From NCBI RefSeq assembly GCF_022213955.1, contig NZ_JAKNTW010000019.1:62001-126000 (forward strand): a DNA stretch of 64,000 nucleotides. The letters run 5' to 3'. Origin of the DNA: Dolomitihabitans soli. GTDB taxonomy: Bacteria; Actinomycetota; Actinomycetes; Streptosporangiales; Streptosporangiaceae. The notes below the pieces were generated by a model, which saw only the letters and a list, made by a program, of their open reading frames with translations, did no database searches and was not told the DNA's origin. The translations under genes and the position numbers were made by a program. Below, piece by piece: positions 40,099-49,233 of this stretch; the stretch's first letter is position 1; each line of letters begins with the position of its first letter.

Positions 40099-40589
40099 TC
40101 GCCGGTGCTCCCCATCAGGTCCGCGAACCGGCGCTGCTCGCCCGGGATGTCCAGCGGCCTGATGATCGCCTCGTGCTCCTCGTCGCCCCAGAACTCCGGT
40201 GGCACCAGCCACATCACCTCGAACTCCAGACCGTCGGGGTCCTTGGCGTACAGGCTCTTGTTCGCGCCGTGGTCGCTGGCTCCGTGCAGCGCGCCCTCCT
40301 CGGCGAGGCGGCGCTCGACGGCGGCCAGCTCCTCAAGCGTGGGCACCTCCCAGGCGATGTGGTAGAGCCCCACGGTCTGGCGTCCCGCGCGGGAGTCGCC
40401 GGCGGCCGAGCCGATCGTGAACAACGCCAGGTCGTGGTGGTTGTCCGAGTCGGGGGCGCGCAGGAACATGTACTGCCCGCCGGGGCCGTCGATGATCACC
40501 TGGAAGTCGAGCACCCGCTGGTAGAAATCGGCGGTGCGGCGGGCGTCCCGCACATACAACACCGCGTGGTTCATCCGCGTGATACCCAT
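40095..40589 (-). CDS. VOC-family dioxygenase-like protein
   Basis: A 164-residue VOC protein with a complete-looking metal set: His in MNHAVLYVRDARRTADFYQR, His in TVGLYHIAWEVPTLEELAAV, and Glu in DGLEFEVMW. This matches type I extradiol dioxygenases/catechol-2,3-dioxygenase-like proteins. It is the first gene of a VOC-GntR-cupin operon directly behind a FadR-type operator, so it is probably induced by the regulator's ligand. A function in ring cleavage or aldoketo isomerisation is possible. Confidence 0.85.
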   Translation of the reverse strand: MGITRMNHAVLYVRDARRTADFYQRVLDFQVIIDGPGGQYMFLRAPDSDNHHDLALFTIGSAAGDSRAGRQTVGLYHIAWEVPTLEELAAVERRLAEEGALHGASDHGANKSLYAKDPDGLEFEVMWLVPPEFWGDEEHEAIIRPLDIPGEQRRFADLMGSTGE

Positions 40590-40612
40590 TCATCCGCTCC
40601 CTTAGTGGTCTG

Positions 40613-40633
40613 ATGGTCTGACGATCAGACCAT
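40613..40633. promoter_or_regulatory. FadR/GntR-type operator
   Basis: Perfect inverted repeat ATGGTCTGA (40613-40621), CGA, TCAGACCAT (40625-40633). It contains the TGGTC...GACCA arms of FadR-subfamily sites, 23 bp upstream of the VOC-GntR-cupin operon. An additional GGTCTGA half-site lies just before it at about 40607. Confidence 0.85.
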
Positions 40634-40649
40634 AAGTCGGGCGGTCTGT

Positions 40650-41861
40650 TCAAGGGCTCCTCTGGGCGAATACGTCGAGCAGTTCCCTGGCCGTGAGCGC
40701 GGTGCGAAGCCGATGCGCCGTCTCCGGATCCAACGGGTCGGACCCGAGGAGCTGGCGCAGCTGACCCACCCGGTACCCCACCGAGTTGCGGTGCAGGTGC
40801 AGTAATTCGGCCACGGTGGCACGACTTCCCCTGGTGGCGAGCCAGGCGTCCAGCGTCAGGATCAGCTCGGGCCGGTCCATGATCGGCCCGAGCTGCTGTT
40901 CGACGAAGGCCCGCAGCCGATCGGCGGGTACGGCGAGCAGCAACTGGGCCAGCCCGAGGTCGGAGTGCAACAATTCCGTCTCGCCCTGCTTACGGCGCAG
41001 CAACCCGAGCACGGTCTCCGCGTCCCTGAACGATCTCGCCGTCTCGCGCGGGTCCTGTACCACCGGCCCCGTCGCGGCCAGCACGGTGCCCTCGCCGACC
41101 ATGCCCTGCAGCCGCACCCTGATCCGGGCGACCTCCCTCGCCAGCTCGCCGGAGAGCACGGTCCAGCCCATGCTGGCCTCCTGGCGCACCGGCATCTCCA
41201 GCCAGGACAGCGCTGTGGACCAGGTACGCCGGTTGGGGCCGTCGTAGGCGAAGACGGCCGCCGCGTGCGGCTCGTCGAGGCGCAGGCCGAACCTGGCGGC
41301 CGTACGGGTCAGCTCCTCGGTGCCCCGCAGCGCGCCGAAGCGCAGCTCGTCGATCAGCCGGCTCGCGGTCTCCGCCGTGGCGGTGGCGGCGGCGTCACGC
41401 CGTACGGCCTCGATGGCGACCGCGGTCGAGGACGCCTTCAGATAGTCGAGGACGCGGGCGTCGACCGGCTCGGCGAGCAGCAGCAGGCCCACCCGGCGCT
41501 GCCCGGCCCAGACCGCCAGCGCTCTGGCCGCCCAGCCGTCCTGCAGTTTCACGGTGACCGGCTCCGGCTCGGCGAACACCCGGGCCACCTCGGCAGGGCT
41601 CATCGTCGCGTCGCCGCCGTCCGTCGCGGAGAACACGCCGCCGTGCACGCCGATCAGCCGCGCGGCCTTGCCGGTCTCCTCGGACAGCCGGGAGAGTATG
41701 GAGCGCCACCCGTCGCCGCCGAGGGCCAGCTCGTTGAGCCCGGCCGCGAACGCCTCGGTACCGGCGGCCGGGGTGGCACGACGGCCGGAGGCGCGGCTGG
41801 GCGCACGGCCGGGCCGGGCGGGTCGCCCGTCCCGCTCGCCCTCGGCGCTCAGGCGGTCCAT
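40650..41861 (-). CDS. PucR-family transcriptional regulator
   Basis: 403 residues. The C-terminal PucR helix-turn-helix (about 340-395: LDAWLATRGSRATVAELLHL, HRNSVGYRVGQLRQLLGSDP) is diagnostic. The central part (about 170-330) is the GGDEF-like CdaR region, and the N-terminal 40-170 is a sensing domain. PucR/CdaR proteins activate genes for purine, allantoin, sugar-acid or amino-acid catabolism. It is divergent from an M20 amidohydrolase with 98 bp between, so that gene is its likely target. The first 35 residues are Arg-rich and disordered. Confidence 0.9.
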   Translation of the reverse strand: MDRLSAEGERDGRPARPGRAPSRASGRRATPAAGTEAFAAGLNELALGGDGWRSILSRLSEETGKAARLIGVHGGVFSATDGGDATMSPAEVARVFAEPEPVTVKLQDGWAARALAVWAGQRRVGLLLLAEPVDARVLDYLKASSTAVAIEAVRRDAAATATAETASRLIDELRFGALRGTEELTRTAARFGLRLDEPHAAAVFAYDGPNRRTWSTALSWLEMPVRQEASMGWTVLSGELAREVARIRVRLQGMVGEGTVLAATGPVVQDPRETARSFRDAETVLGLLRRKQGETELLHSDLGLAQLLLAVPADRLRAFVEQQLGPIMDRPELILTLDAWLATRGSRATVAELLHLHRNSVGYRVGQLRQLLGSDPLDPETAHRLRTALTARELLDVFAQRSP

Positions 41862-41959
41862 ACAGCCTCCACGGTGTGGCCTTTAGGCACCAATATGCCG
41901 ATATTTCATGGCATCAAGTTTATTTTGGGACATCCTTATCGACATGTGACAATACGCCC

Positions 41960-43096
41960 ATGCGTGAGGAAGCAAAGAGCCAGGTCCGGGCCGTGATCAA
42001 CCGGGAGGCGGACCGACTGATCGCGCTCAGCCACCGGTTGCACGCCCACCCCGAACTGGGCTTCGAAGAGGTCCGCGCGGCCGGTTGGCTCGGCGAGGCG
42101 CTCGCCGCCCACGGCTTCGCCGTACAGGCCGGGGTCTGCGGGCTGCCCACGGCGTTCACGGCGACCGCGGGCAGTGGTCCGACGGTGATCGGGATCTGCG
42201 CGGAGTACGACGCGCTGCCGGGGATCGGGCACGCCTGCGGGCACAACGTGATCGCCGCCGCGGCGGTCGCCGCCGGCATCGGGCTGGCGGCGGTCGCCGC
42301 CGACCTCGGGATCACCGTGCGGGTGATCGGCACCCCGGCCGAGGAGAACGGCGGGGGCAAGGTCCTGATGATCGAGCGCGGCGCGTTCGACGGACTGACC
42401 GCGGCGATGATGGTGCACCCGGCGCCGATCGAGCGGCTCGACCCGCCGGTGCTGGCCAGGGCGCAGCTCCACGTGGAGTACGAGGGCCGGCCCGCGCACG
42501 CCTCCGCCTGTCCCGAGGACGGGGTCAACGCGGCCGACGCGCTCACCGTGGCCCAGGTGGCCATCGGCCTGCTCCGCCAGCACGTGCCCGGCGACCAGCG
42601 GATCCACGGCATCGTGACCGAGGGCGGGCAGGTGCCGAACATCGTTCCCGCGCACACCTCGGCCGACTACTACGTGCGGGCCAGGACGCTGGCGGAGCTC
42701 GACGTGCTGCACGCCCGGGTGCGCGCCTGCTTCGAGGCCGGCGCGATCGCCACCGGCGCCACGCTGTCGCTGGGGTCCGCCTCGCCCGCCTACTCGGAGT
42801 TCCGCCACGACGCGTCGATGCTCGCCCATTACCGGCGGAACGCAGCCGAGCTCGGCAGGAGCTTCCCCGAGCCGACCGCGGCCGACGATCGGATGGCCGC
42901 CTCGACCGACATGGCCAACGTCTCGCTCGTCGTGCCTTCCATCCAGCCGCTCGTCTCCATCGACTCCGGCTCCGTCGGCCAGCACCAGGCGGAGTTCGCC
43001 GAGTTCGCGGTACGGCCCGCAGCGGACCGCGCACTGCTCGACGGTGGTACGGCGATGGCGTGGACCGCCATCGATCTGGCGGCCCGGACCGGATAG
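41960..43096 (+). CDS. M20-family metallo-amidohydrolase
   Basis: A 378-residue M20D-type enzyme related to AbgB/aminoacylase-like and carbamoylase-like amidohydrolases. Metal ligands are visible in IGHACGHNVIAAAA (Cys-Gly-His), the catalytic Glu pair in GTPAEENGGGK, His in MMVHPAPIERL, and the dimer-domain His in RPAHASACPEDG. It hydrolyses an N-acyl or N-carbamoyl amino compound. ATG at 41960 is preferred over upstream frames because the domain begins with RLIALSHRLHAHPELGFEE. The AT-rich 41862-41959 holds both divergent promoters. Confidence 0.88.
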   Translation: MREEAKSQVRAVINREADRLIALSHRLHAHPELGFEEVRAAGWLGEALAAHGFAVQAGVCGLPTAFTATAGSGPTVIGICAEYDALPGIGHACGHNVIAAAAVAAGIGLAAVAADLGITVRVIGTPAEENGGGKVLMIERGAFDGLTAAMMVHPAPIERLDPPVLARAQLHVEYEGRPAHASACPEDGVNAADALTVAQVAIGLLRQHVPGDQRIHGIVTEGGQVPNIVPAHTSADYYVRARTLAELDVLHARVRACFEAGAIATGATLSLGSASPAYSEFRHDASMLAHYRRNAAELGRSFPEPTAADDRMAASTDMANVSLVVPSIQPLVSIDSGSVGQHQAEFAEFAVRPAADRALLDGGTAMAWTAIDLAARTG

Positions 43097-43245
43097 GCCC
43101 GAGCTTGCATGTGAAGCTCTCACACGACTCACGGAAGCACGTTGTGCCACTAGCACAGAAGTCACTCAATCAGGATGTGACTGCTTCAGGCTGACAGCCA
43201 GGCGAAACTTCCCTGACATGCGATGATATATCCGGAAACACGGCG

Positions 43246-43277
43246 GCCACAGGGCCCGCGGCTGCGGACTCTGTGGC
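43246..43277. terminator. Hairpin between convergent genes
   Basis: GCCACAG (43246-43252) pairs with CTGTGGC (43271-43277), enclosing a smaller CCGC/GCGG stem. It lies 12 bases after the end of the small membrane-protein gene (minus strand). The stretch 43097-43245 otherwise has only weak hairpins (TGTGC/GCACA at 43143-43157; AGTCAC/GTGACT at 43160-43182). Confidence 0.55.
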
Positions 43278-43288
43278 CGGGACGTGTC

Positions 43289-43738
43289 CTACCGAGGCCC
43301 GTCCTGGCGCCTGCCCGCGACGAGCTGATCGTCCGCAGTCGGCTCGGCCGGGTCCGTCGGGCTCGCCGGGCTCGTTCTAGGCGGGGGGACCGGCCCCGCG
43401 TGCTTGCCGGAGACGGTCGACGGGGTCTCGTCGAGCTTGCGCTCCAGCTCTCGTTTCTCCGCCTCCAGCCGTGCCGTCCGATTGTGCGTCTCGGCTCGCG
43501 AGCGGCGGCGGTCACGGCGGTGAATCAGAGTCCGCCGCATTCCTCTCATCGTCAGCATCAGACCCAGCATGAAGATCACTGCGGTGGCGACGCCGGCGAG
43601 GAACACCTCCAGCTGCGTGAGTTCGTACGTCCTGTCCATAATTGAGACGGACGTGGTCGCCGTGGCGGGCTCATCGGCGAATATGACGACGAGCGCCGCC
43701 GCTGAGGCGACCATAAGTAGCAGGCCCAACACGACCAT
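43289..43738 (-). CDS. Small two-helix membrane protein with coiled coil
   Basis: 149 residues. Two membrane helices (about 2-22 MVVLGLLLMVASAAALVVIF and about 43-64 LEVFLAGVATAVIFMLGLML) flank a short loop. A basic juxtamembrane part and a coiled coil (TARLEAEKRELERKLDE) follow, then a Pro/Ser/Thr-rich tail. The layout is LapA/DUF1049-like. ATG at 43738 follows GAGTGAGGTCA; a GTG nine bases upstream lacks a properly spaced ribosome site. Function unknown; possibly an envelope scaffold. Convergent with the M20 gene. Confidence 0.75.
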   Translation of the reverse strand: MVVLGLLLMVASAAALVVIFADEPATATTSVSIMDRTYELTQLEVFLAGVATAVIFMLGLMLTMRGMRRTLIHRRDRRRSRAETHNRTARLEAEKRELERKLDETPSTVSGKHAGPVPPPRTSPASPTDPAEPTADDQLVAGRRQDGPR

Positions 43739-43977
43739 TGACCTCACTCCTCAGCTTTCCCCGGTTCGGGTTCCCCTCGACTGCCCCGGATCCCTTGACT
43801 TATTCGTGGTTCTTCTTTTCGGGCGCAGAACCTTCTGGCGGAGTGAATGGCGAAAACAGGCACGGTGGCTTACCGTTCGATTACGATCAGTCATCGACCT
43901 CGTCCAGTCGTCCTCACTTGCACGCCGGGCGTGCACAGTCGACCCTGGAGTTGCTACGAGTGGCAGGAGAGGTCCCG

Positions 43978-44238
43978 ATGGCACGGATGCCGAACTGGAT
44001 GCATTCTGAGCCCGCTGTTCCGGTATGGCCGCCTGACCGTTACGAACTGCGCTGCACCTTTCCTCCCCCCGAATACCCGTCGATTGATCGCTACCACTTC
44101 GCGGAGTTCGCCGTGGAGGCCGCGCGCAGGCTTCGGGAGATCGGCCTCGTGCACCAGCTCCAGGTCGTACGGCTCAGCGATGGAAATGTGCTTTTCGATC
44201 TGGTGTCCGCCCACGAGACGCCGATCGACGCCTGGTGA
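43978..44238 (+). CDS. Hypothetical protein, 86 aa
   Basis: 86 residues without a recognised family. The N-terminus is Pro/Trp-rich (MARMPNWMHSEPAVPVWPPD), followed by an alpha/beta-looking part (YHFAEFAVEAARRLREIGLV, HQLQVVRLSDGNVLFDLVSA). GGAGAGG precedes the ATG. The final codons (GAC GCC TGG TGA) are the first unit of a 14-bp tandem repeat. The region 43739-43977 upstream contains no other supported gene. Confidence 0.6.
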   Translation: MARMPNWMHSEPAVPVWPPDRYELRCTFPPPEYPSIDRYHFAEFAVEAARRLREIGLVHQLQVVRLSDGNVLFDLVSAHETPIDAW

Positions 44239-44282
44239 CCGACGCCTGGTGACCGACGCCTGGTGACCGACGCCTGCTGATC
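44227..44282. repeat. 14-bp tandem repeat containing a stop codon, four units
   Basis: Four contiguous units of GACGCCTGGTGACC (the last is GACGCCTGCTGATC). The first encodes the end of the 86-aa protein (Asp-Ala-Trp-stop); the later ones repeat the same codons and stop in shifting frames. Confidence 0.85.
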
Positions 44283-44305
44283 ACGACTGGTGACCCACGA
44301 CGAAA

Positions 44306-44341
44306 AGCCGCCCCCGTGAGCGTGTGCTCGCGGGGACGGCT
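44306..44341 (-). terminator. Intrinsic terminator of glnII
   Basis: A 16-bp stem (44306-44321 with 44326-44341; one mismatch and one G-T pair) with loop GTGT. Read on the minus strand it is followed by TTTTCG, a U-rich tail. It lies 15 bases after the glnII stop and may also stop transcription of the plus-strand gene. Confidence 0.85.
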
Positions 44342-44356
44342 GTCGTTCTGGGTGGA

Positions 44357-45370
44357 TCAGGCCTGGCCGGCCTTCTCCAGGGCGGCGCAGCAGGTCTCGA
44401 CGATCAACCGGGTGACCACGTAGGGGTCGCAGTTGGCGTTGGGGCGACGGTCCTCGATGTAGCCCTTCTTGTCCACCTCGACCTGCCACGGGATGCGGAC
44501 GGAGGCTCCACGGTCGGACACGCCGTAGCTGTACTCGCTCCACGCGGCGGTCTCGTGCGACCCGGTCAGGCGGTGCTCGATCTCGGCGCCGTACCCCTTG
44601 ATGTGCTCCTCGGCGCGCTCGCCGAGTGACTCGCACGCGGTGATGATGGGGTCGTAAGCCTCACGCATGGCGCGGGTGGAGAAGTTGGTGTGCGCGCCGG
44701 CGCCGTTCCAGTCGCCCTTGACCGGCTTGGGGTCGAGGGTCGCGGAGACGTCGTAGTCCTCGGCGATGCGGTAGAGCAGCCAACGGGCGATCCAGAGCTG
44801 GTCGGAGACCTCCAGCGGGCCGACCGGGCCGACCTGGAACTCCCACTGGCCCGGCATGACCTCGGCGTTGATGCCCGAGATGGCCAGACCGGCCTGCAGG
44901 CAGGCGTCGAGGTGGGTTTCCACGATCTCGCGCCCGAAGACCTCGTCGGCGCCGACACCGCAGTAGTAGAAGCCCTGCGGGGCGGGGAAGCCGCCGGCCG
45001 GGAAGCCGAACGGGCGGCCGTCCTTGAAGAAGGTGTACTCCTGCTCGATGCCGAAGATCGGCGCCTGGCCCGCGAAGCGCTCGGCCACCGGGCTGAGCTG
45101 CGACCGCATGTTGGTGGGGTGCGGCGTCATGTCCGTGTTGAGCACCTCGCACAGCACGAGGACGTCGTCGCCGCCGCGCAGCGGGTCCGGGCAGGAGAAG
45201 ACCGGCTTGAGCACACAGTCCGAGGACCGGCCCTCAGCCTGGTTGGTGCTCGAACCGTCGAAGCCCCAGATCGGCAGCTTCTCGCCGTCCTGCAGGATCC
45301 GCGTCTTGCTGCGGAGCCTGGCGGTGGGCTCGGTGCCGTCGATCCAGATGTACTCGGCCTTGTAGCTCAA
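44357..45370 (-). CDS. glnII: Glutamine synthetase, type II (eukaryotic-like)
   Basis: A 337-residue GSII enzyme, ATP + Glu + NH4+ to Gln. Typical pieces: KAEYIWIDGTEPTARLRSKT at the start, IWGFDGSSTNQAEG, the metal-binding FGIEQEYTFFKDGRPFGFPA, GINAEVMPGQWEFQVGPVGP and NGAGAHTNFST. It is much shorter than GSI (about 470) and lacks the GSI adenylylation Tyr loop, so control is transcriptional. TTG at 45370 has AAGGGA upstream and aligns with the family start; GTG at 45400 would add ten residues. A GlnR-like box lies upstream and an intrinsic terminator downstream. Confidence 0.95.
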   Translation of the reverse strand: MSYKAEYIWIDGTEPTARLRSKTRILQDGEKLPIWGFDGSSTNQAEGRSSDCVLKPVFSCPDPLRGGDDVLVLCEVLNTDMTPHPTNMRSQLSPVAERFAGQAPIFGIEQEYTFFKDGRPFGFPAGGFPAPQGFYYCGVGADEVFGREIVETHLDACLQAGLAISGINAEVMPGQWEFQVGPVGPLEVSDQLWIARWLLYRIAEDYDVSATLDPKPVKGDWNGAGAHTNFSTRAMREAYDPIITACESLGERAEEHIKGYGAEIEHRLTGSHETAAWSEYSYGVSDRGASVRIPWQVEVDKKGYIEDRRPNANCDPYVVTRLIVETCCAALEKAGQA

Positions 45371-45431
45371 CGTCGATCCCTTCACGTGTTCGTTCACCAC
45401 GCCAAGAGTCTCAATAGGCGATTTCTTCGCC

Positions 45432-45458
45432 GTTGCCCGAATGTTTCCACTGTGTGAA
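45432..45458 (-). promoter_or_regulatory. GlnR-like box upstream of glnII
   Basis: On the minus strand TTCAC-N6-GAAAC-N6-GCAAC (45458 to 45432). The GAAAC b-site is perfect and the flanking sites match the GTnAC/GAAAC pattern of actinobacterial GlnR operators with correct 6-bp spacing. It lies about 62 bp before the TTG start. Regulation of glnII by GlnR is known in Streptomyces. Confidence 0.7.
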
Positions 45459-45485
45459 CCCTTGACCGGTGACAGTGGGCAATCC

Positions 45486-45513
45486 TAGAATCCACTTCTA
45501 GATATCGATTCTA
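45486..45513 (+). promoter_or_regulatory. Dyad upstream of the oligopeptide transporter
   Basis: TAGAATC (45486-45492) and GATTCTA (45507-45513), in an AT-rich stretch about 80 bp before the transporter operon. It is a possible operator; no regulator gene is adjacent. Confidence 0.4.
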
Positions 45514-45592
45514 ACCTCATCGGTCACAGCCGGCACGTGAGGCACCCGGGGGACGAGAACGCGCGACGCAATCCCGACCGAAGGGAGAGCCG

Positions 45593-47212
45593 GTGGAATC
45601 CTTCATCCAGCGGCGGAAATCACTGACGGCCCTCATGATCACGATCTGTCTCGCGGCGTCCGCCTGTGGGGGCGGAGGCGCCGGAACCAGCGGACCGCAG
45701 GCGCAGGAGAACGGTCCACCTAGGCCGGGTGGCACGCTGACCGTGGCGATGCCGTCCGACGCTCCCACCCTCGATCCCCATAAATCCTCTTCTTTCAACA
45801 CCCATGAGCGCCTTGGGCTGGTCTACAGCCGCCTGCTCAAGCAGGAGATAGGCCCCGACGTCCCGTACGGCAAGGCCAAAAACGTGGGGGACCTCGCCGA
45901 GAAGTGGGAGGTCGCCGAGAACGGCCTGACCTATACCTTCCACCTCAGGAAGGGAGTGCGCTGGCACGACGTCGCCCCAGTGAACGGGCGCGAGTTCGTC
46001 GCCGGCGACGTGGTCGCGACCTTCGAGCGGATCCAGAAACAGGGCTTCCAGGCCCAGATGCTCCGCAACGTGACCAGCGTCAAGGCGTCCGACGAGCACA
46101 CCGTGGTGCTGAAGCTCTCCAAGCCCTTCGCGCCGCTGCTCAACTTCATGGCCAACCACCACATGTGGATCCTCCCCAAGGAGGCGGTGGACGGCACCGT
46201 CAATCTGGACCGCCAGGCCATCGGCACCGGGCCGTTCGTCCTGGAGCGCTGGGACAGAGACGTCGCCGCCGTCTACAAGAAGAACCCCACCTACTACGAC
46301 ACCGGCAAGCCGTACCTCGACGGGGTGGTCTTCAAGGTCGTGCCCAACCAGGGCGCCCGCGTCGCGGCCTTCCGGTCGGGGGAGAGCCAGCTGGTGAGCG
46401 CCTCGACGCCGGAGGAGGCGCTCGCGCTGAAGCAGGCGGCGCCCAACGCCACGATGCTCGACCTGCTCAGCTCCGCTCCCGTGCAGGTCTACTTCAACAT
46501 GAAGCGCGAGCCGTTCGACGACCTCAAGGTCCGCAAGGCCATCAGCCTCGCCATCGACCGGGAGGGCCTCGCGAAGGCGCTCTTCGACGGTGGCAAGTAT
46601 CCCGGCCCGGTCCAGGTCACCCAGGAGGAGTACGCCCTTCCCCAGGACGAGCTCAAACAGCTCCAAGGCCACGACCAGGCCAAGGCGAAACAACTGCTCG
46701 CCGAGGCCGGCCTGCCGAACGGCTTCAGCACCAACATGATCGTCACCCCCGGGTACGGCCCGCAGTACGTCCGGCTCGCCGAATGGGTGGTCGAGGACCT
46801 CGCCAAGATCGGCATCAAGGTCAAGCTCGAAGTGGTCGAGTACGCCACCTACTTCAGCAGCCGTTGGCCGGGCAAGCAGTACGACATGGGACTCGGCCTG
46901 CAGACCCCGTTCCTGGAGCCCGACGAGTTCCTCCGCGACCAGCTCCACTCCGAGGGATCGCGCAACTGGTACAACATCAGCGATCCCAAGCTCGACGACC
47001 TGCTGATCGAGCAGACGACCCTGCTCGACGAGGCCGAGCGCACGGAGAAGGTCAAGGAGATCCAGCGCTACGTCCTTGAGAACCTGGTCAACCCGATCTA
47101 CGTGTGGACGGTCCCCTCCCGGGTGCTGATCAACGAGAGCGTCCGCGACTTCCACCCGCAACCCGCCTACGGCTATCCCGAGCTGGTCTCCACCTGGATG
47201 GTGAGCCGATGA
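45593..47212 (+). CDS. Oligopeptide/nickel-type ABC importer, substrate-binding lipoprotein
   Basis: A 539-residue SBP_bac_5 lipoprotein. The signal peptide ends in a lipobox-like ASAC ([12 protein letters not shown]). Family segments: [73 protein letters not shown]. It captures peptides or similar solutes outside the membrane. GTG at 45593 follows GAAGGGAGAGCCG. First of five transporter genes; overlaps the next by four bases. The GSII gene is divergent. Confidence 0.92.
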   Translation: MESFIQRRKSLTALMITICLAASACGGGGAGTSGPQAQENGPPRPGGTLTVAMPSDAPTLDPHKSSSFNTHERLGLVYSRLLKQEIGPDVPYGKAKNVGDLAEKWEVAENGLTYTFHLRKGVRWHDVAPVNGREFVAGDVVATFERIQKQGFQAQMLRNVTSVKASDEHTVVLKLSKPFAPLLNFMANHHMWILPKEAVDGTVNLDRQAIGTGPFVLERWDRDVAAVYKKNPTYYDTGKPYLDGVVFKVVPNQGARVAAFRSGESQLVSASTPEEALALKQAAPNATMLDLLSSAPVQVYFNMKREPFDDLKVRKAISLAIDREGLAKALFDGGKYPGPVQVTQEEYALPQDELKQLQGHDQAKAKQLLAEAGLPNGFSTNMIVTPGYGPQYVRLAEWVVEDLAKIGIKVKLEVVEYATYFSSRWPGKQYDMGLGLQTPFLEPDEFLRDQLHSEGSRNWYNISDPKLDDLLIEQTTLLDEAERTEKVKEIQRYVLENLVNPIYVWTVPSRVLINESVRDFHPQPAYGYPELVSTWMVSR

Positions 47213-48204
47213 CGCCGCCGGTACTGGAGATCGACGGGCTGACCACGTCCTTCGAGACCCGTCAGGGCAGGGTCGAGGTCGTCAGCAACGTCTCCTTCGC
47301 CATCCCGCAGGGCGAGAGCGTCGCCGTCGTCGGCGAGTCGGGATCGGGCAAGAGCGTCACCGCGCTGTCGATCATGGGCCTGCTCGAAGGCAACGGGACC
47401 GTCTCCAAGGGCTCCATCCGGCTGCGCGGCAGGGAACTCGTCGGCCTGTCGAACAAGGAGTACCGGCTGATCCGGGGCAGGAACATCGGGATGATCTTCC
47501 AGGACCCGACCACCTGCCTCGATCCCGTCTACCCGATCGGCCACCAGATCAGCCAGGCACTCCGGATCCACAAGGACCTCAGCAAGGCCCAGGCCCGCGC
47601 CCGCACGGTCGAACTGCTGACCATGGTCGGCATCCCCGACCCGGTGTCCCGGCTGAAGAGCTACCAGCACGAACTGTCCGGCGGCCAGCGCCAGCGCGTC
47701 ATGATCGCCATCGCGCTGGCCTGCGGCCCCGAACTGCTGATCGCCGACGAGCCGACGACCGCGCTCGACGTCACCGTGCAGGCCCAGATCCTCGGCCTGC
47801 TGCAGAAGGCGCAGGAGGAGACCGGCGCCGCCCTCCTGCTCATCACGCACGACCTGGCCGTGGTCGCGGAGATGGCCAAACGGGTCGTGGTGATGTACGC
47901 CGGGCAGGTCGTCGAGGAGGGTCTCGTCGACGAGGTGCTCAACCAGCCACGCCACCCCTACACGGCGGCCCTGTTGCGCAGCGTGCTCAGCCCCGACATG
48001 TCCAGGGACGAACCGCTGCACATCATCGAGGGCACGGTGCCCGGCGCGCACGACATGCCAGGCGGCTGCCGGTTCAACCCCCGCTGCGAACACGCCTTCG
48101 ACACCTGCCTCACCGAGGCGCCCGGCCTGCACGACTGCGGTTCCGGCCACCGCAGCCGCTGCTGGCTGGCCCAACGCGGCGAACGGCTGGAGGTCTCCGT
48201 ATGA
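47209..48204 (+). CDS. Oligopeptide ABC importer, ATPase (OppD/DppD-like)
   Basis: A 331-residue ATPase. Walker A is [10 protein letters not shown], signature [15 protein letters not shown], Walker [15 protein letters not shown], and switch His in [12 protein letters not shown]. The C-terminal Cys-rich motif [24 protein letters not shown] (residues about 284-300) marks the oligopeptide/dipeptide subfamily, where it can hold a [4Fe-4S] cluster. ATG 47209 overlaps the lipoprotein stop (ATGA). Confidence 0.93.
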   Translation: MTPPVLEIDGLTTSFETRQGRVEVVSNVSFAIPQGESVAVVGESGSGKSVTALSIMGLLEGNGTVSKGSIRLRGRELVGLSNKEYRLIRGRNIGMIFQDPTTCLDPVYPIGHQISQALRIHKDLSKAQARARTVELLTMVGIPDPVSRLKSYQHELSGGQRQRVMIAIALACGPELLIADEPTTALDVTVQAQILGLLQKAQEETGAALLLITHDLAVVAEMAKRVVVMYAGQVVEEGLVDEVLNQPRHPYTAALLRSVLSPDMSRDEPLHIIEGTVPGAHDMPGGCRFNPRCEHAFDTCLTEAPGLHDCGSGHRSRCWLAQRGERLEVSV

Positions 48205-49217
48205 CGGCCCCGACCACCCACGAGCGGCCCGCCGTACCGGCCGCCGACTCGTCCCTCCTGGAGGTCTCCGACCTGGTCAAGCACTTCCCCGTACGGCGCG
48301 GCCTGCTCGGCCGCAGGGTGGGCGAGGTGCGGGCGGTCGACGGCGTGTCGTTCAGCGTCGGCCGCGGTGAGACGCTCGGCCTGGTGGGGGAGTCGGGCTG
48401 CGGCAAGTCCACGATCGGCCGCATGGTGCTCGGCCTGATCCGCCCGACCGGCGGCACCGTCCGCTACGCGGGCAAGGATGTGCTCGGCCTGCGCGGCGGT
48501 GACCTGAAGGAACACCGCAGACGGCTGCAGATCGTCTTCCAGGACCCGTTCAGCTCGCTCGATCCCCGGATGAAGGTCGGCCGGATCATCGCCGAGGGCC
48601 TCGACATCCACAAGATCGGCACCAAGGAGAGCCGCCGCGACTGGGTGGTGGACCTGCTGCGCCAGGTCGGCCTGGCACCGCGTGACGCGGGCCGGTTCCC
48701 GCACCAGTTCTCCGGCGGGCAGCGCCAGCGGATCAGCATCGCGCGGGCGCTCGCCACCAACCCCGACTTCCTGGTCTGCGACGAGCCGGTCTCCGCCCTC
48801 GACGTCTCCATCCAGGCGCAGATCATCAACCTGCTGCGCGACCTGCAACGGCAGCGCGGCCTCGGCTACCTGTTCGTCTCGCACGACCTCAACCTGGTGC
48901 GTTACATCGCCGACCGGATCTGCGTGATGTATCTCGGCGAGATCGTGGAGGTGGCCACCGCCGAGGAGCTCTTCACCGCGCCCCGCCACCCCTACACCAA
49001 GGCGCTGCTCTCCTCCGCGCCCCAACTCCGCGCCGACCGCTCGGTCCGCGAACGGATCCAGCTGACCGGCGAGGTGCCCAGCGCCGCGAAACCGCCCAGC
49101 GGGTGCCGATTCCACCCCCGCTGTCCCCAGGCCGTCCCGGAGAGCGCGAAGGTGCGGCCCCGCCTCACCCAGATCTCCCCCAGCCACGCGGTGGCGGCCT
49201 GCCCGTGCTTCACGTGA
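48201..49217 (+). CDS. Oligopeptide ABC importer, ATPase (OppF/DppF-like)
   Basis: A 338-residue ATPase pairing with the OppD-like subunit. Walker [12 protein letters not shown], signature [15 protein letters not shown], Walker [15 protein letters not shown], and a C-terminal [16 protein letters not shown] motif. The Q-loop is [13 protein letters not shown]. Overlaps the previous gene by four bases. ATP binding and hydrolysis by the pair drive uptake. Confidence 0.93.
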   Translation: MTAPTTHERPAVPAADSSLLEVSDLVKHFPVRRGLLGRRVGEVRAVDGVSFSVGRGETLGLVGESGCGKSTIGRMVLGLIRPTGGTVRYAGKDVLGLRGGDLKEHRRRLQIVFQDPFSSLDPRMKVGRIIAEGLDIHKIGTKESRRDWVVDLLRQVGLAPRDAGRFPHQFSGGQRQRISIARALATNPDFLVCDEPVSALDVSIQAQIINLLRDLQRQRGLGYLFVSHDLNLVRYIADRICVMYLGEIVEVATAEELFTAPRHPYTKALLSSAPQLRADRSVRERIQLTGEVPSAAKPPSGCRFHPRCPQAVPESAKVRPRLTQISPSHAVAACPCFT

Positions 49218-49233
49218 AACGAGGTACGACCTG

